A stretch of DNA of 57,807 nt from Deltaproteobacteria bacterium (GTDB taxonomy: Bacteria; Desulfobacterota; Desulfarculia; JACQYL01): contig JACQYL010000082.1 in assembly GCA_016208165.1 (NCBI GenBank), forward strand, positions 1-57,807, given 5' to 3'. Of the stretch, positions 1-8,124 are shown piece by piece (the first letter of the stretch is position 1; each line of letters starts with the position of its first letter). The notes beneath the pieces are model-generated. The model saw nothing but the letters and a program-made list of their open reading frames with translations. It was not told the DNA's origin and ran no database searches. A program made the translations under genes and the position numbers.

Positions 1-560
1 TTGATGATTCAAGGGGAAGGCTCCCTCAGGAGTTTCTCCGGGCCGACGGCAACCGCCAATCGGGGCCGTGAAGCGCCCGAACGGGGCCTCCTCCGATCAT
101 TTCTTTTTTAGACCGCACCCCCCCGGCACGAGGTTGGGCAAGAAATTCACGACCCGGCCCCCATCCAAGGCAAGAGCAGATCCTATTCACGGAGAGATAC
201 CAGGGATGCGAACGTATTTTTGATGTTTCCCCGATCTCGCATCATAACCATACGTACGTTCCTCTATACCGGGCTTTCCAGGTTTCGACGTAATGAGCGA
301 TTGTTTACTTGTGTACCTACACGCCCATGGTGTACAAACTTTGCGTCGTGACCCACCTTGCGAGAATTCCAAATCGCATCAACAGGCCGACTTGGCCGGC
401 ATGGCAGCGGAGGTTTCGCACGGGCGCTTCCTATGATTTCCGATGCTCCTGGCGGCATCCCCGGCCGGAATGGTGGGAACGCTCGGAACACTTCCGAAAT
501 GCTGTGGAAGAGCCGAAACATGAGTTCGAATTCAGTCAGCAACCTGAAAAGAGGAACCGT
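1..560. other. Non-coding stretch before the first gene
   Basis: I see no convincing gene here. Open frames exist on both strands, but they are short or have compositionally odd translations with no recognisable motif. The 84 residues upstream of the first gene's chosen start, in the same frame, read as arginine- and proline-rich nonsense. A GAGGAA-type ribosome binding site just before position 561 marks the real gene start. No RNA gene or clear terminator was recognised. Confidence 0.55.
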
Positions 561-2006
561 ATGAATTGGGAAAAGCTTTTCAAGCCCCGCTCCATTGCTG
601 TGGTAGGAGCTTCCACGAAAACGGGGCTGAACATCAATATGTTCTTTTCTTCTCTGGTAACAGCCAAGTTTCCAGGCCGGCTCTACCCGGTAAATCGTAA
701 TGCCACGGAGGTCCTCGGCTATACGGCTTACCGCTCGGTACGGGATATTCCCGACGCGGTGGATTATGTGATCATCGCCGTGCCCCGAGCCGGCATTATC
801 CAGGTGATCGAGGACTGCATCGCCAAACAGGTTCCCGTGGCCCACATATTCACCGCGGGGTTCGGGGAAACCACCACCCCCGAGGGAGAAAAGCTGAACA
901 GGGAACTGAAAGATCTGATTTCAGGCCGTATCCGGCTGATCGGGCCGAATTGCGTGGGTATTTATTGTCCGGCATCGCACATGGCGTACCTGCCGAATCA
1001 GCCTATCGTTCCAGGAGATATCGGCTTCGTTTCCCAGTCCGGAGGACATAATTCCCTATTCGTGGCCACGGCTACGTCCCAGGGGCTTTACTTCTCGAAG
1101 GCCGTCAGTGTGGGCAACGCCATGGACTTGGGAGTCAACGACTTCCTCGAGTACCTCGAGGGGGACCCGGACTCCCGCATCATCGGAGTGTACGTGGAAG
1201 GCATGCGAAACGACCAGGGCCGTCGGTTTCTCGAGCTGGTGCGCAGGATCTCCCCGAAAAAACCGGTCATGATCATGAAGGCGGGCCGGGGTGAAGCGGG
1301 AGCCCGCGCCGCCGCCAGCCACACGGGTTCCATGGCGGGGACCTACTCGATATGGGAGGATATGGCGGCTCAGGCCAATGCCGTGCTCGTGGACGATTAC
1401 ACGGAGATGGCGGATTTCGTCTGGGCCTACAAGTGCATCGAGCGCCTTTCCGGCCTCAGGGCAGGCGTGGTGGCCGGAGGTGGAGGAAACTCGGTCTGGA
1501 CCGGAGACACACTTTCCACTCTGGGACTCACATTGCCCCCCCTGAGCACGGATACGCAAAAGAAGATCTTGTCGCTCACCGACGCAGTGGGAACGATCGC
1601 CCGAAACCCCGTGGACCCCAACTTCTCCATGTTCGATCCGGAAGCGCAGTACGGGGTTTTCACCACATTGGACGCTCAACCGGATATCGATTTCCTGGTC
1701 AACGTGGGCGTATTCGACTTCCTGTACCATCAAACCGTGGCTTCCGGCCTCGTTACCGCCGGAGAGCTCATACAGGACTATGTGCTGCGCCTCGACACCA
1801 TTCGCGCGCGGGTGGAAAAACCTTTTGTGAGTGTGGCCTTTCATGTGTCCGAGAACGCGGACATGACCGCCATTCTGAACCGGGTCAAGCACGAAGCCCG
1901 CGCCAAAGGGATCCCCTGCTATTCCAGTCTCGAGCGCATGGCCGCGGCCATGTGGCGGCTCCATGGGTATCTGGTGCGCCGCAACGGCGCCGGTGGGAAC
2001 GCCTGA
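561..2006 (+). CDS. ADP-forming acyl-CoA synthetase, alpha-type (CoA-binding) protein
   Basis: The 481-residue protein has the two-part architecture of the alpha subunit of NDP-forming acetyl/acyl-CoA synthetases. An N-terminal Rossmann CoA-binding domain (AVVGAS near residue 14) is followed by succinyl-CoA-ligase-like flavodoxin domains. Family hallmarks visible are GPNCVGIY, GFVSQSGG and AASHTGSMAG; the last likely contains the phosphohistidine of this family. Such enzymes convert acyl-CoA, ADP and phosphate to acid, CoA and ATP. No ATP-grasp (beta) domain follows in this gene or its neighbours, so a partner must come from elsewhere or the protein may be non-canonical. I chose the ATG at 561 over an upstream in-frame start because it has a GAGGAA ribosome site and begins exactly where family similarity starts. 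Substrate unknown. Confidence 0.8.
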   Translation: MNWEKLFKPRSIAVVGASTKTGLNINMFFSSLVTAKFPGRLYPVNRNATEVLGYTAYRSVRDIPDAVDYVIIAVPRAGIIQVIEDCIAKQVPVAHIFTAGFGETTTPEGEKLNRELKDLISGRIRLIGPNCVGIYCPASHMAYLPNQPIVPGDIGFVSQSGGHNSLFVATATSQGLYFSKAVSVGNAMDLGVNDFLEYLEGDPDSRIIGVYVEGMRNDQGRRFLELVRRISPKKPVMIMKAGRGEAGARAAASHTGSMAGTYSIWEDMAAQANAVLVDDYTEMADFVWAYKCIERLSGLRAGVVAGGGGNSVWTGDTLSTLGLTLPPLSTDTQKKILSLTDAVGTIARNPVDPNFSMFDPEAQYGVFTTLDAQPDIDFLVNVGVFDFLYHQTVASGLVTAGELIQDYVLRLDTIRARVEKPFVSVAFHVSENADMTAILNRVKHEARAKGIPCYSSLERMAAAMWRLHGYLVRRNGAGGNA

Positions 2007-2262
2007 TTATTCTTGACGAAGAACACGCCGGCGGAGAGTTTAGAGAAGAAGGGAATCTCAAGGGCCCGCAACTTCGGAGCCGGTGTGCTTGTTGGCAAGG
2101 GTTTATTCCTTTTCGCATGTTCAGCCCCCAACGTGGCCGACCCACGATCCGGCAAGGGGCGCGCGATTTCGGACATTAGGGATGTATTATCCACCCGGCA
2201 GGCTTATCGGAAGGGCGTAAATCCGCAGCAGCGACTTCAAAAACCATTGGGGGAGAGGCGTC

Positions 2263-2478
2263 ATGGACAAACAGAGCATCTTGAGAAAAGTCAATGCGAT
2301 TATGGCCGTTGTTTTGTTGCTCCAACCCCTTTCCGGATTCCTCCTTGCCGGCACGGATTGGGAGTTCTTCGAGGGCATGCACGTCATTGGAGGAATCACG
2401 TTGCTGGCGTTTGCGGCGATCCACCTTTGGTTGAACTGGGGCTGGGTCCGTATGAATTTTCTGAAGAAGGCAAAGTAG
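2263..2478 (+). CDS. Small two-helix membrane protein, DUF4405-like
   Basis: This 71-residue protein has two hydrophobic segments (about residues 12-30 and 40-58) joined by a short acidic loop. Histidines lie at the start of and inside the second segment (GMHVIGG and AIHLWLNW). This resembles small DUF4405-type membrane proteins, in which such histidines suggest haem b or quinone-side contacts; that role is inference. A purine-rich GGGAGAGG sequence precedes the ATG. It is separated from the upstream synthetase by about 250 bases and faces the converging 2.7-10.8 kb cluster, so no operon partner is evident. Confidence 0.6.
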   Translation: MDKQSILRKVNAIMAVVLLLQPLSGFLLAGTDWEFFEGMHVIGGITLLAFAAIHLWLNWGWVRMNFLKKAK

Positions 2479-2773
2479 GTGAAGCCCTGAACCGCTGGGC
2501 ATGGAGGCATAAGCTTATAGGATTCATTGCAGAACGAGGAACAGATTCGCAACTCCACCGGATCTTTCTCCTCCAGACTGCTCTGTTCACTCCTGGTTTG
2601 GTCGGCTTCCGGCGATTTCACCGTCCGATTGAAAACTATGATTCTATGTCTCCCATGCCCGCACTGAGTTCAGAAACGGCGACTATCGCAGTGTATATCC
2701 AGTAACCTTAAATCACTACGAACAGTTGCCGACCCGCCGTTGAAGTTCGTTTTGATGCAAAGAATTTCATCGA

Positions 2774-3538
2774 TCAAATCCTCTCCAACAATTTCAAGAT
2801 CCCATCAAGAATGGACAGTGGATGCGGCGGGCAGCCGGGAATAAAGAGGTCCACCGGGACGACGGACACAGCACCGTTGTGCTGTTCGGCATGACCAATG
2901 AAGGGCCCACCGGACACGGCGCAGGCTCCCACAGCAATGACGATCTTGGGATCAGGGACGGCCGCGTACGTTTTTTCCAGAGCAAGACGCATGTTGACGG
3001 TCACCGGACCGGTGATCAGCAGTCCGTCGGCGTGCCGTGGCGAGGCGACGAATTGAATCCCAAAACGGCCCATATCCCAGGCCGGCGTACCGAGCACGTT
3101 GCAATCGGCCTCGCAGGCGTTGCAGCCGCCGGCTGAGACTTGCCGAAGTTTGAGGGAGCGGACAAAGAATTTGGCGGCCGGTTCGTTGCGAGCTTGTATC
3201 GTATGATCGACCCCGCCTCCGATGACCAATCCCTCTCGTGTGGGGGATGCCGAAGAGTAATCCCGGGTGAACCGGATCAAGCCCTGGGGGCAGGCCTTTT
3301 CACAGGCCCGGCAGAAAAGGCACCGGCCGGTATCCAGTGTCACGGAGCTTCTTTCGCGCGCAAGGGCTATGGCGTTCGTAGGACACACGGTCATGCATGC
3401 GCCGCAATCGGCGTTGCAGGCATCGTCTCGAAGCACGGGTCTTCCCGCGAACCGGGCAGGCAGCTCCGGAGCCGGGCCGCCCGGATAGGTCATGGTGCGA
3501 TATTTCTGTTGAAATCGTGTTTTGAGTGTTCTCAGCAT
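2774..3538 (-). CDS. Ehr/group 4 hydrogenase-like small subunit fused to a ferredoxin domain
   Basis: The 254-residue protein joins a two-cluster ferredoxin domain (CNADCGACMTVCP and CLFCRACEKACP, about residues 38-85) to a NuoB/HycG-type small subunit. The proximal [4Fe-4S] cysteines are present: CNACEADC, GACAVSGG and PGCPPHP. In E. coli hydrogenases 3 and 4 these two parts are separate proteins (HycF and HycG types), so this is a compact fusion. It should carry electrons from a soluble donor to the interface with the large subunit. It is the last gene of the minus-strand cluster, starting 25 bases after the large subunit ends. All iron-sulphur ligands appear intact, unlike the nickel site of its partner. 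Confidence 0.85.
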   Translation of the reverse strand: MLRTLKTRFQQKYRTMTYPGGPAPELPARFAGRPVLRDDACNADCGACMTVCPTNAIALARERSSVTLDTGRCLFCRACEKACPQGLIRFTRDYSSASPTREGLVIGGGVDHTIQARNEPAAKFFVRSLKLRQVSAGGCNACEADCNVLGTPAWDMGRFGIQFVASPRHADGLLITGPVTVNMRLALEKTYAAVPDPKIVIAVGACAVSGGPFIGHAEQHNGAVSVVPVDLFIPGCPPHPLSILDGILKLLERI

Positions 3539-3562
3539 GAGATCTTCTCGGTACAGTGACGG

Positions 3563-5077
3563 CTATAGATCGTGACCACAATAAGACAGGTTGAAGCTTT
3601 TGTTACACAATGGAAAATCGGAAATCTGCTGCCGGCGCAAGGCCAGGGCCAGACCAAACCAATTGTGAAACGACGGGTCGACCACTTTGTAAAAAGCAAA
3701 ACGGCCTTCCTTGTCCGTACCGGCCACGTGGCAGATCTCACCTCGCCATCCTTCCACCAGACTGACCGCTAGGGCATCGGATTTCAATGCCGGTAAGTCC
3801 CGGCTAAGGGGCCCCTTCGGAAGCTCCTGCAAGCGTTGGCGGATGAAGTCGATCGATGCTTGAACCTCCAACCAGCGAACCTGGGCGCGGCCGAAGCAAT
3901 CACCGCTGTGCCAGGTATTCACCGGCAGATGCGCCAGCCGGTATAATCCGTACGGAAATTCGAAGCGTACGTCCCGAGCCAGTCCACACGCCCGGGCGGC
4001 TACTCCTACCAGCCCGATTCGCCGGGCGGTATCGACGGATACAACACCGGTCGACTCGAAACGCGCCATCACCGAAGGAGTATCGAGCATGAGCGTCACC
4101 GCTGCAATCACATCCTTTTGAACGGCTTCCAGGCGTGCCGACAGATCATCGATCAGCTCGGAATCCAGATCCCATTCCACACCAGCCGGCCGGATCAGTC
4201 CGCGGCCAAAGCGGTTTCCGCACAAGGCGGCTGTCATATTCAGCACATCGCCGCGAATTCGACCGCAATAATTCATGGTCGGCAAGAACCCCACATCACC
4301 GGCCATCGCGCCCAAGTCACCGATGTGGTTGGCCATTCGCTCCAACTCGGCGGCAATCACCCGGATTACCTCGGCTCGGGGCGGAACCTGAATGCCCGCC
4401 AGCGCTTCCACGGCGTGACTATAGGCCATGACATGTCCGATGGTGGTGTCCCCGGCGAGGGTCTCCATGTAATGAACCGTGCGGGGGCCCGGACCTCCGA
4501 TCATGGCCCGCTCGATGCCCCGATGCTGGTAGCCCAGAGAAATCTCAAGGTGATACACGGTTTCGCCGTGGCACAGGAAACGGAAATGGCCGGGCTCGAT
4601 GACACCGGCGTGCACCGGACCGACCGCCACTTCGTGGCTTTCCTCGCCTTCCATCGAAAAGAAGTCTGTCACTCCCACGGGAGCGGTTTCCGGACAACCG
4701 GCCGCATGACCGCGCGGAGGTTCGAAACGGATTGGCTTGAGCCAGGGATGGCCTTCAGGAGTTATTCCCCATTGCTCGGCGATTTCCCGTTCGAACCAAT
4801 GCGCCGCCGCGCAATCAGGCGTCAGCGAGGGCCATCGATCGAAGAGGGCGCCGGTCAGGAGCCCAATCTCGGAATTTTCCGGAAAGCTCAATACGGCGAT
4901 TATTGTCAATTCGCCGTTGTCGGCGGAGGGCCGGACCGGCATGGCCGAAAGACGCGCGCCGTATGCAACAGCCGCGATAACCGCCTGACGGAACCGTTCG
5001 AAGGGGACCGCGGGGATGGCCTCCAGACTTATGGTTTCGTTGTTTCCGATCATGCAGAAATCGTTGATGATCGACAT
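3563..5077 (-). CDS. Hydrogenase-like large subunit lacking Ni-Fe ligands (Ehr-type)
   Basis: The 504-residue protein has an N-terminal NuoC/HycE-like domain (about residues 30-130) followed by a NuoD/HycE large-subunit domain. Where nickel enzymes carry the first CxxC, this protein reads TLAGDTTIGH, replacing both cysteines by Ala and Thr. Where they carry the C-terminal DPCxxC, it reads SFNLSYCGHDL, so those two cysteines are also lost by alignment. Known Ehr complexes share this feature and are not expected to make or oxidise H2. The ATG at 5077 overlaps the stop of the upstream antiporter-like gene (TGATG). A longer open frame extends to 5521 but lies inside that gene. The role inferred is electron transfer coupled to ion translocation, with substrate unknown. 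Confidence 0.85.
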   Translation of the reverse strand: MSIINDFCMIGNNETISLEAIPAVPFERFRQAVIAAVAYGARLSAMPVRPSADNGELTIIAVLSFPENSEIGLLTGALFDRWPSLTPDCAAAHWFEREIAEQWGITPEGHPWLKPIRFEPPRGHAAGCPETAPVGVTDFFSMEGEESHEVAVGPVHAGVIEPGHFRFLCHGETVYHLEISLGYQHRGIERAMIGGPGPRTVHYMETLAGDTTIGHVMAYSHAVEALAGIQVPPRAEVIRVIAAELERMANHIGDLGAMAGDVGFLPTMNYCGRIRGDVLNMTAALCGNRFGRGLIRPAGVEWDLDSELIDDLSARLEAVQKDVIAAVTLMLDTPSVMARFESTGVVSVDTARRIGLVGVAARACGLARDVRFEFPYGLYRLAHLPVNTWHSGDCFGRAQVRWLEVQASIDFIRQRLQELPKGPLSRDLPALKSDALAVSLVEGWRGEICHVAGTDKEGRFAFYKVVDPSFHNWFGLALALRRQQISDFPLCNKSFNLSYCGHDL

Positions 5078-6552
5078 CAGCGCCCTCCTGCCAATTGGGC
5101 GGCCCGAGACAGAAAGTCCCAGATGGCCGGGGGCATGTACAGACCCAAGAAAACGACTCCGATGCCCAGACTCGCCGCCGGGATAACGAACCAGCGAGGT
5201 TCGCGGGCATAAGATGCGTCGCCGGTCGTTGCCGCCGGCTCCCGGGTCGAACCGAAGACCATCGGCAAAACGACCCGCGCCATGGCAATGAAAATGATTC
5301 CCAGGGCCGCCAGGTATCCGGCCGCAACGGCCCAGCGCCCGCTTTCCAATGCCCCTTTGAGAATGGTCAGTTCGCTGATGAACAGACCGAACGGCGGCGA
5401 ACCCGTGATTGCGAGAAACCCGGCCATCCACAGGAAAGCGGTTATAGGGAGGGAATGCAGTGCATGGCGAACGTCGGCCGCGGTTTTGGCGCCATAGACG
5501 TGCAGCAGCTGTCCGGCGCACAGGAACAGCATCCCTTTCGTCAACGAATGGCAGGCCGCGTGGAGCATGGCGCCGACGCCGGACAGACCTCCAAGGCCCA
5601 CGCCGAGGGAGAGGATTCCCATGTGCTCGATACTCGAGTAAGCCAACATCCGCTTGTAGTCGACCTGCCCGACAATAAACACGGCGGCGATCGACATGGA
5701 AAGCAGCCCGAAAAAGACCAGCAGCTCGCCGCTGAACGTCCCCAATCCAGCGGCATTCAGCACGCTGTTTCCTCGCAAGATGCCCAGAAAGGCGCAGTTG
5801 AGCAAGGTCCCCGAGAGCAGCGTCGAGACCATGGACGGGGCCTCGCTATGGGCATCGGGCAACCAGGTATGCATGGGGGCAAGCCCCATCTTTGTGCCGT
5901 AGCCGACGAGCAACATGAGGAATGCGGCTTTAAGCCACAAGGGGTCCAGGCCGGCGGCTTTGGACAAAAGATCGTCCAGGTTGAGATGCACCTGACCATG
6001 GCCGGCGTATGCCAGGAAGAAATTGCCCAAAAGGGCCATGGCTATTCCCACCGAGCAGATCATCAGGTACTTCCAGGTCGCTTCCAGACTGCGGTGATGC
6101 CGGTGAAAGCCGATGAGCGGCGCACTGACCAACGTGGTCGCTTCGACCGCCACCCACAGCAAGCCCAGATCCCGACTGATGCAGACCAGGCTCATGGTGG
6201 CGAGAAATAGCAGCAGGCAGCCGATGAATTTCGCTTCCGGCCAATTGTAAAAAGCGAAACCTTCTTCCGCGTCATTGACAATACGACCCGATTCGCGTCC
6301 GAGATAGCCGGCGGTATAAACGGCAACAGCGGCGAATAGGATGCTGGTGACCGCCAAGAACAGCAGGCCCGTGGCGTCGAGGCCGACCCACGCTCCGGGT
6401 TCGACGGCCGCTGGGCGCACGGCGTTTACGGCGACCGCAGCGACGTGCCCGCCGCTGCCGAGCAGCAGCATGGCCCGGCGCAGACGCCGGGAGGAAATGA
6501 AGAAAGCCGCGGCTCCGAGAACCGCGGGAATCGCAACAATACTCAACAGCAT
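5077..6552 (-). CDS. HyfF/NuoN-like antiporter-type membrane subunit
   Basis: This 491-residue polytopic membrane protein belongs to the Mrp antiporter/NuoL-M-N superfamily. The signature around KMGLAPMHTWLPDAHSEAPS is present, with about 14 hydrophobic segments. In group 4 hydrogenases and complex I such subunits form the ion-pumping arm. It lies between the HyfE-like gene (four-base gap) and the large subunit (overlapping stop and start), so it is surely co-transcribed. It is one of two antiporter-like subunits in the cluster, the other being at 8125-10113. The assignment to HyfF rather than HyfD type is by gene order and size. Confidence 0.85.
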   Translation of the reverse strand: MLLSIVAIPAVLGAAAFFISSRRLRRAMLLLGSGGHVAAVAVNAVRPAAVEPGAWVGLDATGLLFLAVTSILFAAVAVYTAGYLGRESGRIVNDAEEGFAFYNWPEAKFIGCLLLFLATMSLVCISRDLGLLWVAVEATTLVSAPLIGFHRHHRSLEATWKYLMICSVGIAMALLGNFFLAYAGHGQVHLNLDDLLSKAAGLDPLWLKAAFLMLLVGYGTKMGLAPMHTWLPDAHSEAPSMVSTLLSGTLLNCAFLGILRGNSVLNAAGLGTFSGELLVFFGLLSMSIAAVFIVGQVDYKRMLAYSSIEHMGILSLGVGLGGLSGVGAMLHAACHSLTKGMLFLCAGQLLHVYGAKTAADVRHALHSLPITAFLWMAGFLAITGSPPFGLFISELTILKGALESGRWAVAAGYLAALGIIFIAMARVVLPMVFGSTREPAATTGDASYAREPRWFVIPAASLGIGVVFLGLYMPPAIWDFLSRAAQLAGGR

Positions 6553-6556
6553 GATC

Positions 6557-7201
6557 TCAATCCTTCAGTTCTGACAAGCGGTCGGTATCGATATGGTCGA
6601 ATTCTCGGTTGATCTGGTAGATGGTAATCCCCATAACGAAGACCGCCACGAACACGTCAAGCAGTACGCCCATTTCCACCAGCAAAGGTTCCTTGACCGC
6701 GAGCGCCGCGCCGAAGGCATAGATCCCGTTTTCCATGACCAGGTACCCAACCACCTGGGTCAGCGCTTTGCGGCGCGAGACGATGATCAACAGACCGGTC
6801 AGAATGCTGAACAGGGCACCGGGGAGCAATGATGCCAGACCAGGCCCCGTGGCTGCTTTCAACGGCTGGGCAATCAGAAACGCCAGACCGAGCAAGGCGA
6901 TGCCGGTGAGAATGGACACGGTATAGCCAATAAAGGGTTCAATCTCCCGTTGTACGTCCGCTGCACGCATGCTTCGGCGCAGGAGCCAGGGCAACAGCAC
7001 CCCCTTGACCGTCAGGGTTACCAGCGAAAGCGTCATAAGCCGAAGAGGCCAAGGGTGGTCGGCCAAGGTCAGGGGAATCACGGTCAGGGCAATTGCCTGC
7101 AGCACCATGGTCTCAATCATGGCTGCCAGTCGGCTCGAGGACAGCAGCCGGAAATTGGTCAACACCAAGCCCAAAACAAACACATCGGTCCAGATCGCCA
7201 T
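6557..7201 (-). CDS. HyfE-like membrane subunit
   Basis: The 214-residue protein is almost entirely hydrophobic, with about six to seven predicted helices and a short hydrophilic tail (INREFDHIDTDRLSELKD). That size, the acidic C-terminus and the position between HyfC-like and HyfF-like genes fit HyfE, a NuoK-related subunit. I chose the ATG at 7201 because it falls immediately after the upstream gene's stop at 7204. The open frame continues to 7423, but that part overlaps the upstream gene and reads as non-membrane nonsense. It should sit in the membrane arm that couples electron flow to ion movement. Confidence 0.8.
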   Translation of the reverse strand: MAIWTDVFVLGLVLTNFRLLSSSRLAAMIETMVLQAIALTVIPLTLADHPWPLRLMTLSLVTLTVKGVLLPWLLRRSMRAADVQREIEPFIGYTVSILTGIALLGLAFLIAQPLKAATGPGLASLLPGALFSILTGLLIIVSRRKALTQVVGYLVMENGIYAFGAALAVKEPLLVEMGVLLDVFVAVFVMGITIYQINREFDHIDTDRLSELKD

Positions 7202-7203
7202 GC

Positions 7204-8118
7204 TCACCTCAGTATCCAGAAGAATGCCGCCAGTGTAAGGGCCAGGGCCACCACCAGCATCTGCGGCACACGCAAGAGGCGGAGGCGGGCCATGGTCGAT
7301 TCGATAATTCCGACGATCACCGCCGCAATAAAAACCCCACCAATATGGACGGCCAGATCCAACATCGGTCGTCCCGTGCGTAGAGGTATTGCCAGGCCCG
7401 CCAGCAGTGCGGCGAACAGCCACAATTTCAGGGCGGCGCCGTATTGAATGAACGCCAGATCCACTCCGCCGTGGTCCAGCACCATGAGTTCATGAATCAT
7501 GGTCAACTCCAGATGGGTCGTGGGGTCGTCCACCGGGATGCGGGCATTTTCGGCCAGCAGCACCATCAACAACGCCATGGCCACCAGCAGGACCGAAGCA
7601 CTGGCGGGGAGCGTGCCTTCAGACCAGAGGCGGCCGTAAATGCCGGAGAGGTTGAACTGGCCGGTGCCGGCAGCCAACACCGCCAGCCCGGAAAAGAGAA
7701 CCGGCTCGGCCAGAAGCGCAAACTGCATCTCCCGGGCGGCCCCCATTCCTTCGAAGGCCGATCCCGTATCCAGAGCGGCCAGGACCGTGAAGAAACGCAT
7801 CAGACCCAAGGAATAGGCCAGAAAAACAAAGTCCCCCTGAAAGGCAAATGTCGCCCTGAGTCCTCCTGCCGGGACAGTGGCCATGACCGCCAGAAGAACG
7901 GCCAGCCCGATCAGCGGCCCTGCTCGGAATATCCAGGTGGCGGTCCGGCTGTAGACCGCGCCTTTTCTCATCAATTTGAATAGATCATAGTAGGCCTGCA
8001 GAAGCGGCTGGCCTTTGCGTCCGCCGAAAAAAGCTTTGGTCCGGTTGATGACGCCCAGCAGCAGCGGCGCCAGCACTACCGCCAAAACCCAGTAGAGAAT
8101 GGATGCCGTCAATGTCAT
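7204..8118 (-). CDS. HyfC/HycD/NuoH-like membrane subunit
   Basis: The 304-residue protein shows the NuoH/HycD family pattern. It has about eight membrane helices, an early cytoplasmic loop rich in Arg and Lys (INRTKAFFGGRKGQPLLQAY), and acidic loops such as ENARIPVDDPTTHLELTMIH. In complex I and group 4 hydrogenases this subunit connects the peripheral electron-transfer arm to the ion-pumping arm. Spacing to neighbours is 6 bases upstream and about 2 downstream. The characteristic E-x-x-R-x-P-x-D loop is intact, so the coupling subunit appears functional even though the large subunit lacks a nickel site. Confidence 0.87.
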   Translation of the reverse strand: MTLTASILYWVLAVVLAPLLLGVINRTKAFFGGRKGQPLLQAYYDLFKLMRKGAVYSRTATWIFRAGPLIGLAVLLAVMATVPAGGLRATFAFQGDFVFLAYSLGLMRFFTVLAALDTGSAFEGMGAAREMQFALLAEPVLFSGLAVLAAGTGQFNLSGIYGRLWSEGTLPASASVLLVAMALLMVLLAENARIPVDDPTTHLELTMIHELMVLDHGGVDLAFIQYGAALKLWLFAALLAGLAIPLRTGRPMLDLAVHIGGVFIAAVIVGIIESTMARLRLLRVPQMLVVALALTLAAFFWILR

Positions 8119-8124
8119 GATTGA

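Noticed and set aside
4118-5212. Plus-strand open frame of 364 codons across the Ehr-like cluster
   Set aside because: It is antisense to recognised genes, without family motifs, and is typical of high-GC shadow frames.
5077-5521. N-terminal extension of the hydrogenase-like large subunit
   Set aside because: It lies wholly inside the antiporter-like gene and reads as arginine-rich nonsense; family similarity starts at 5077.
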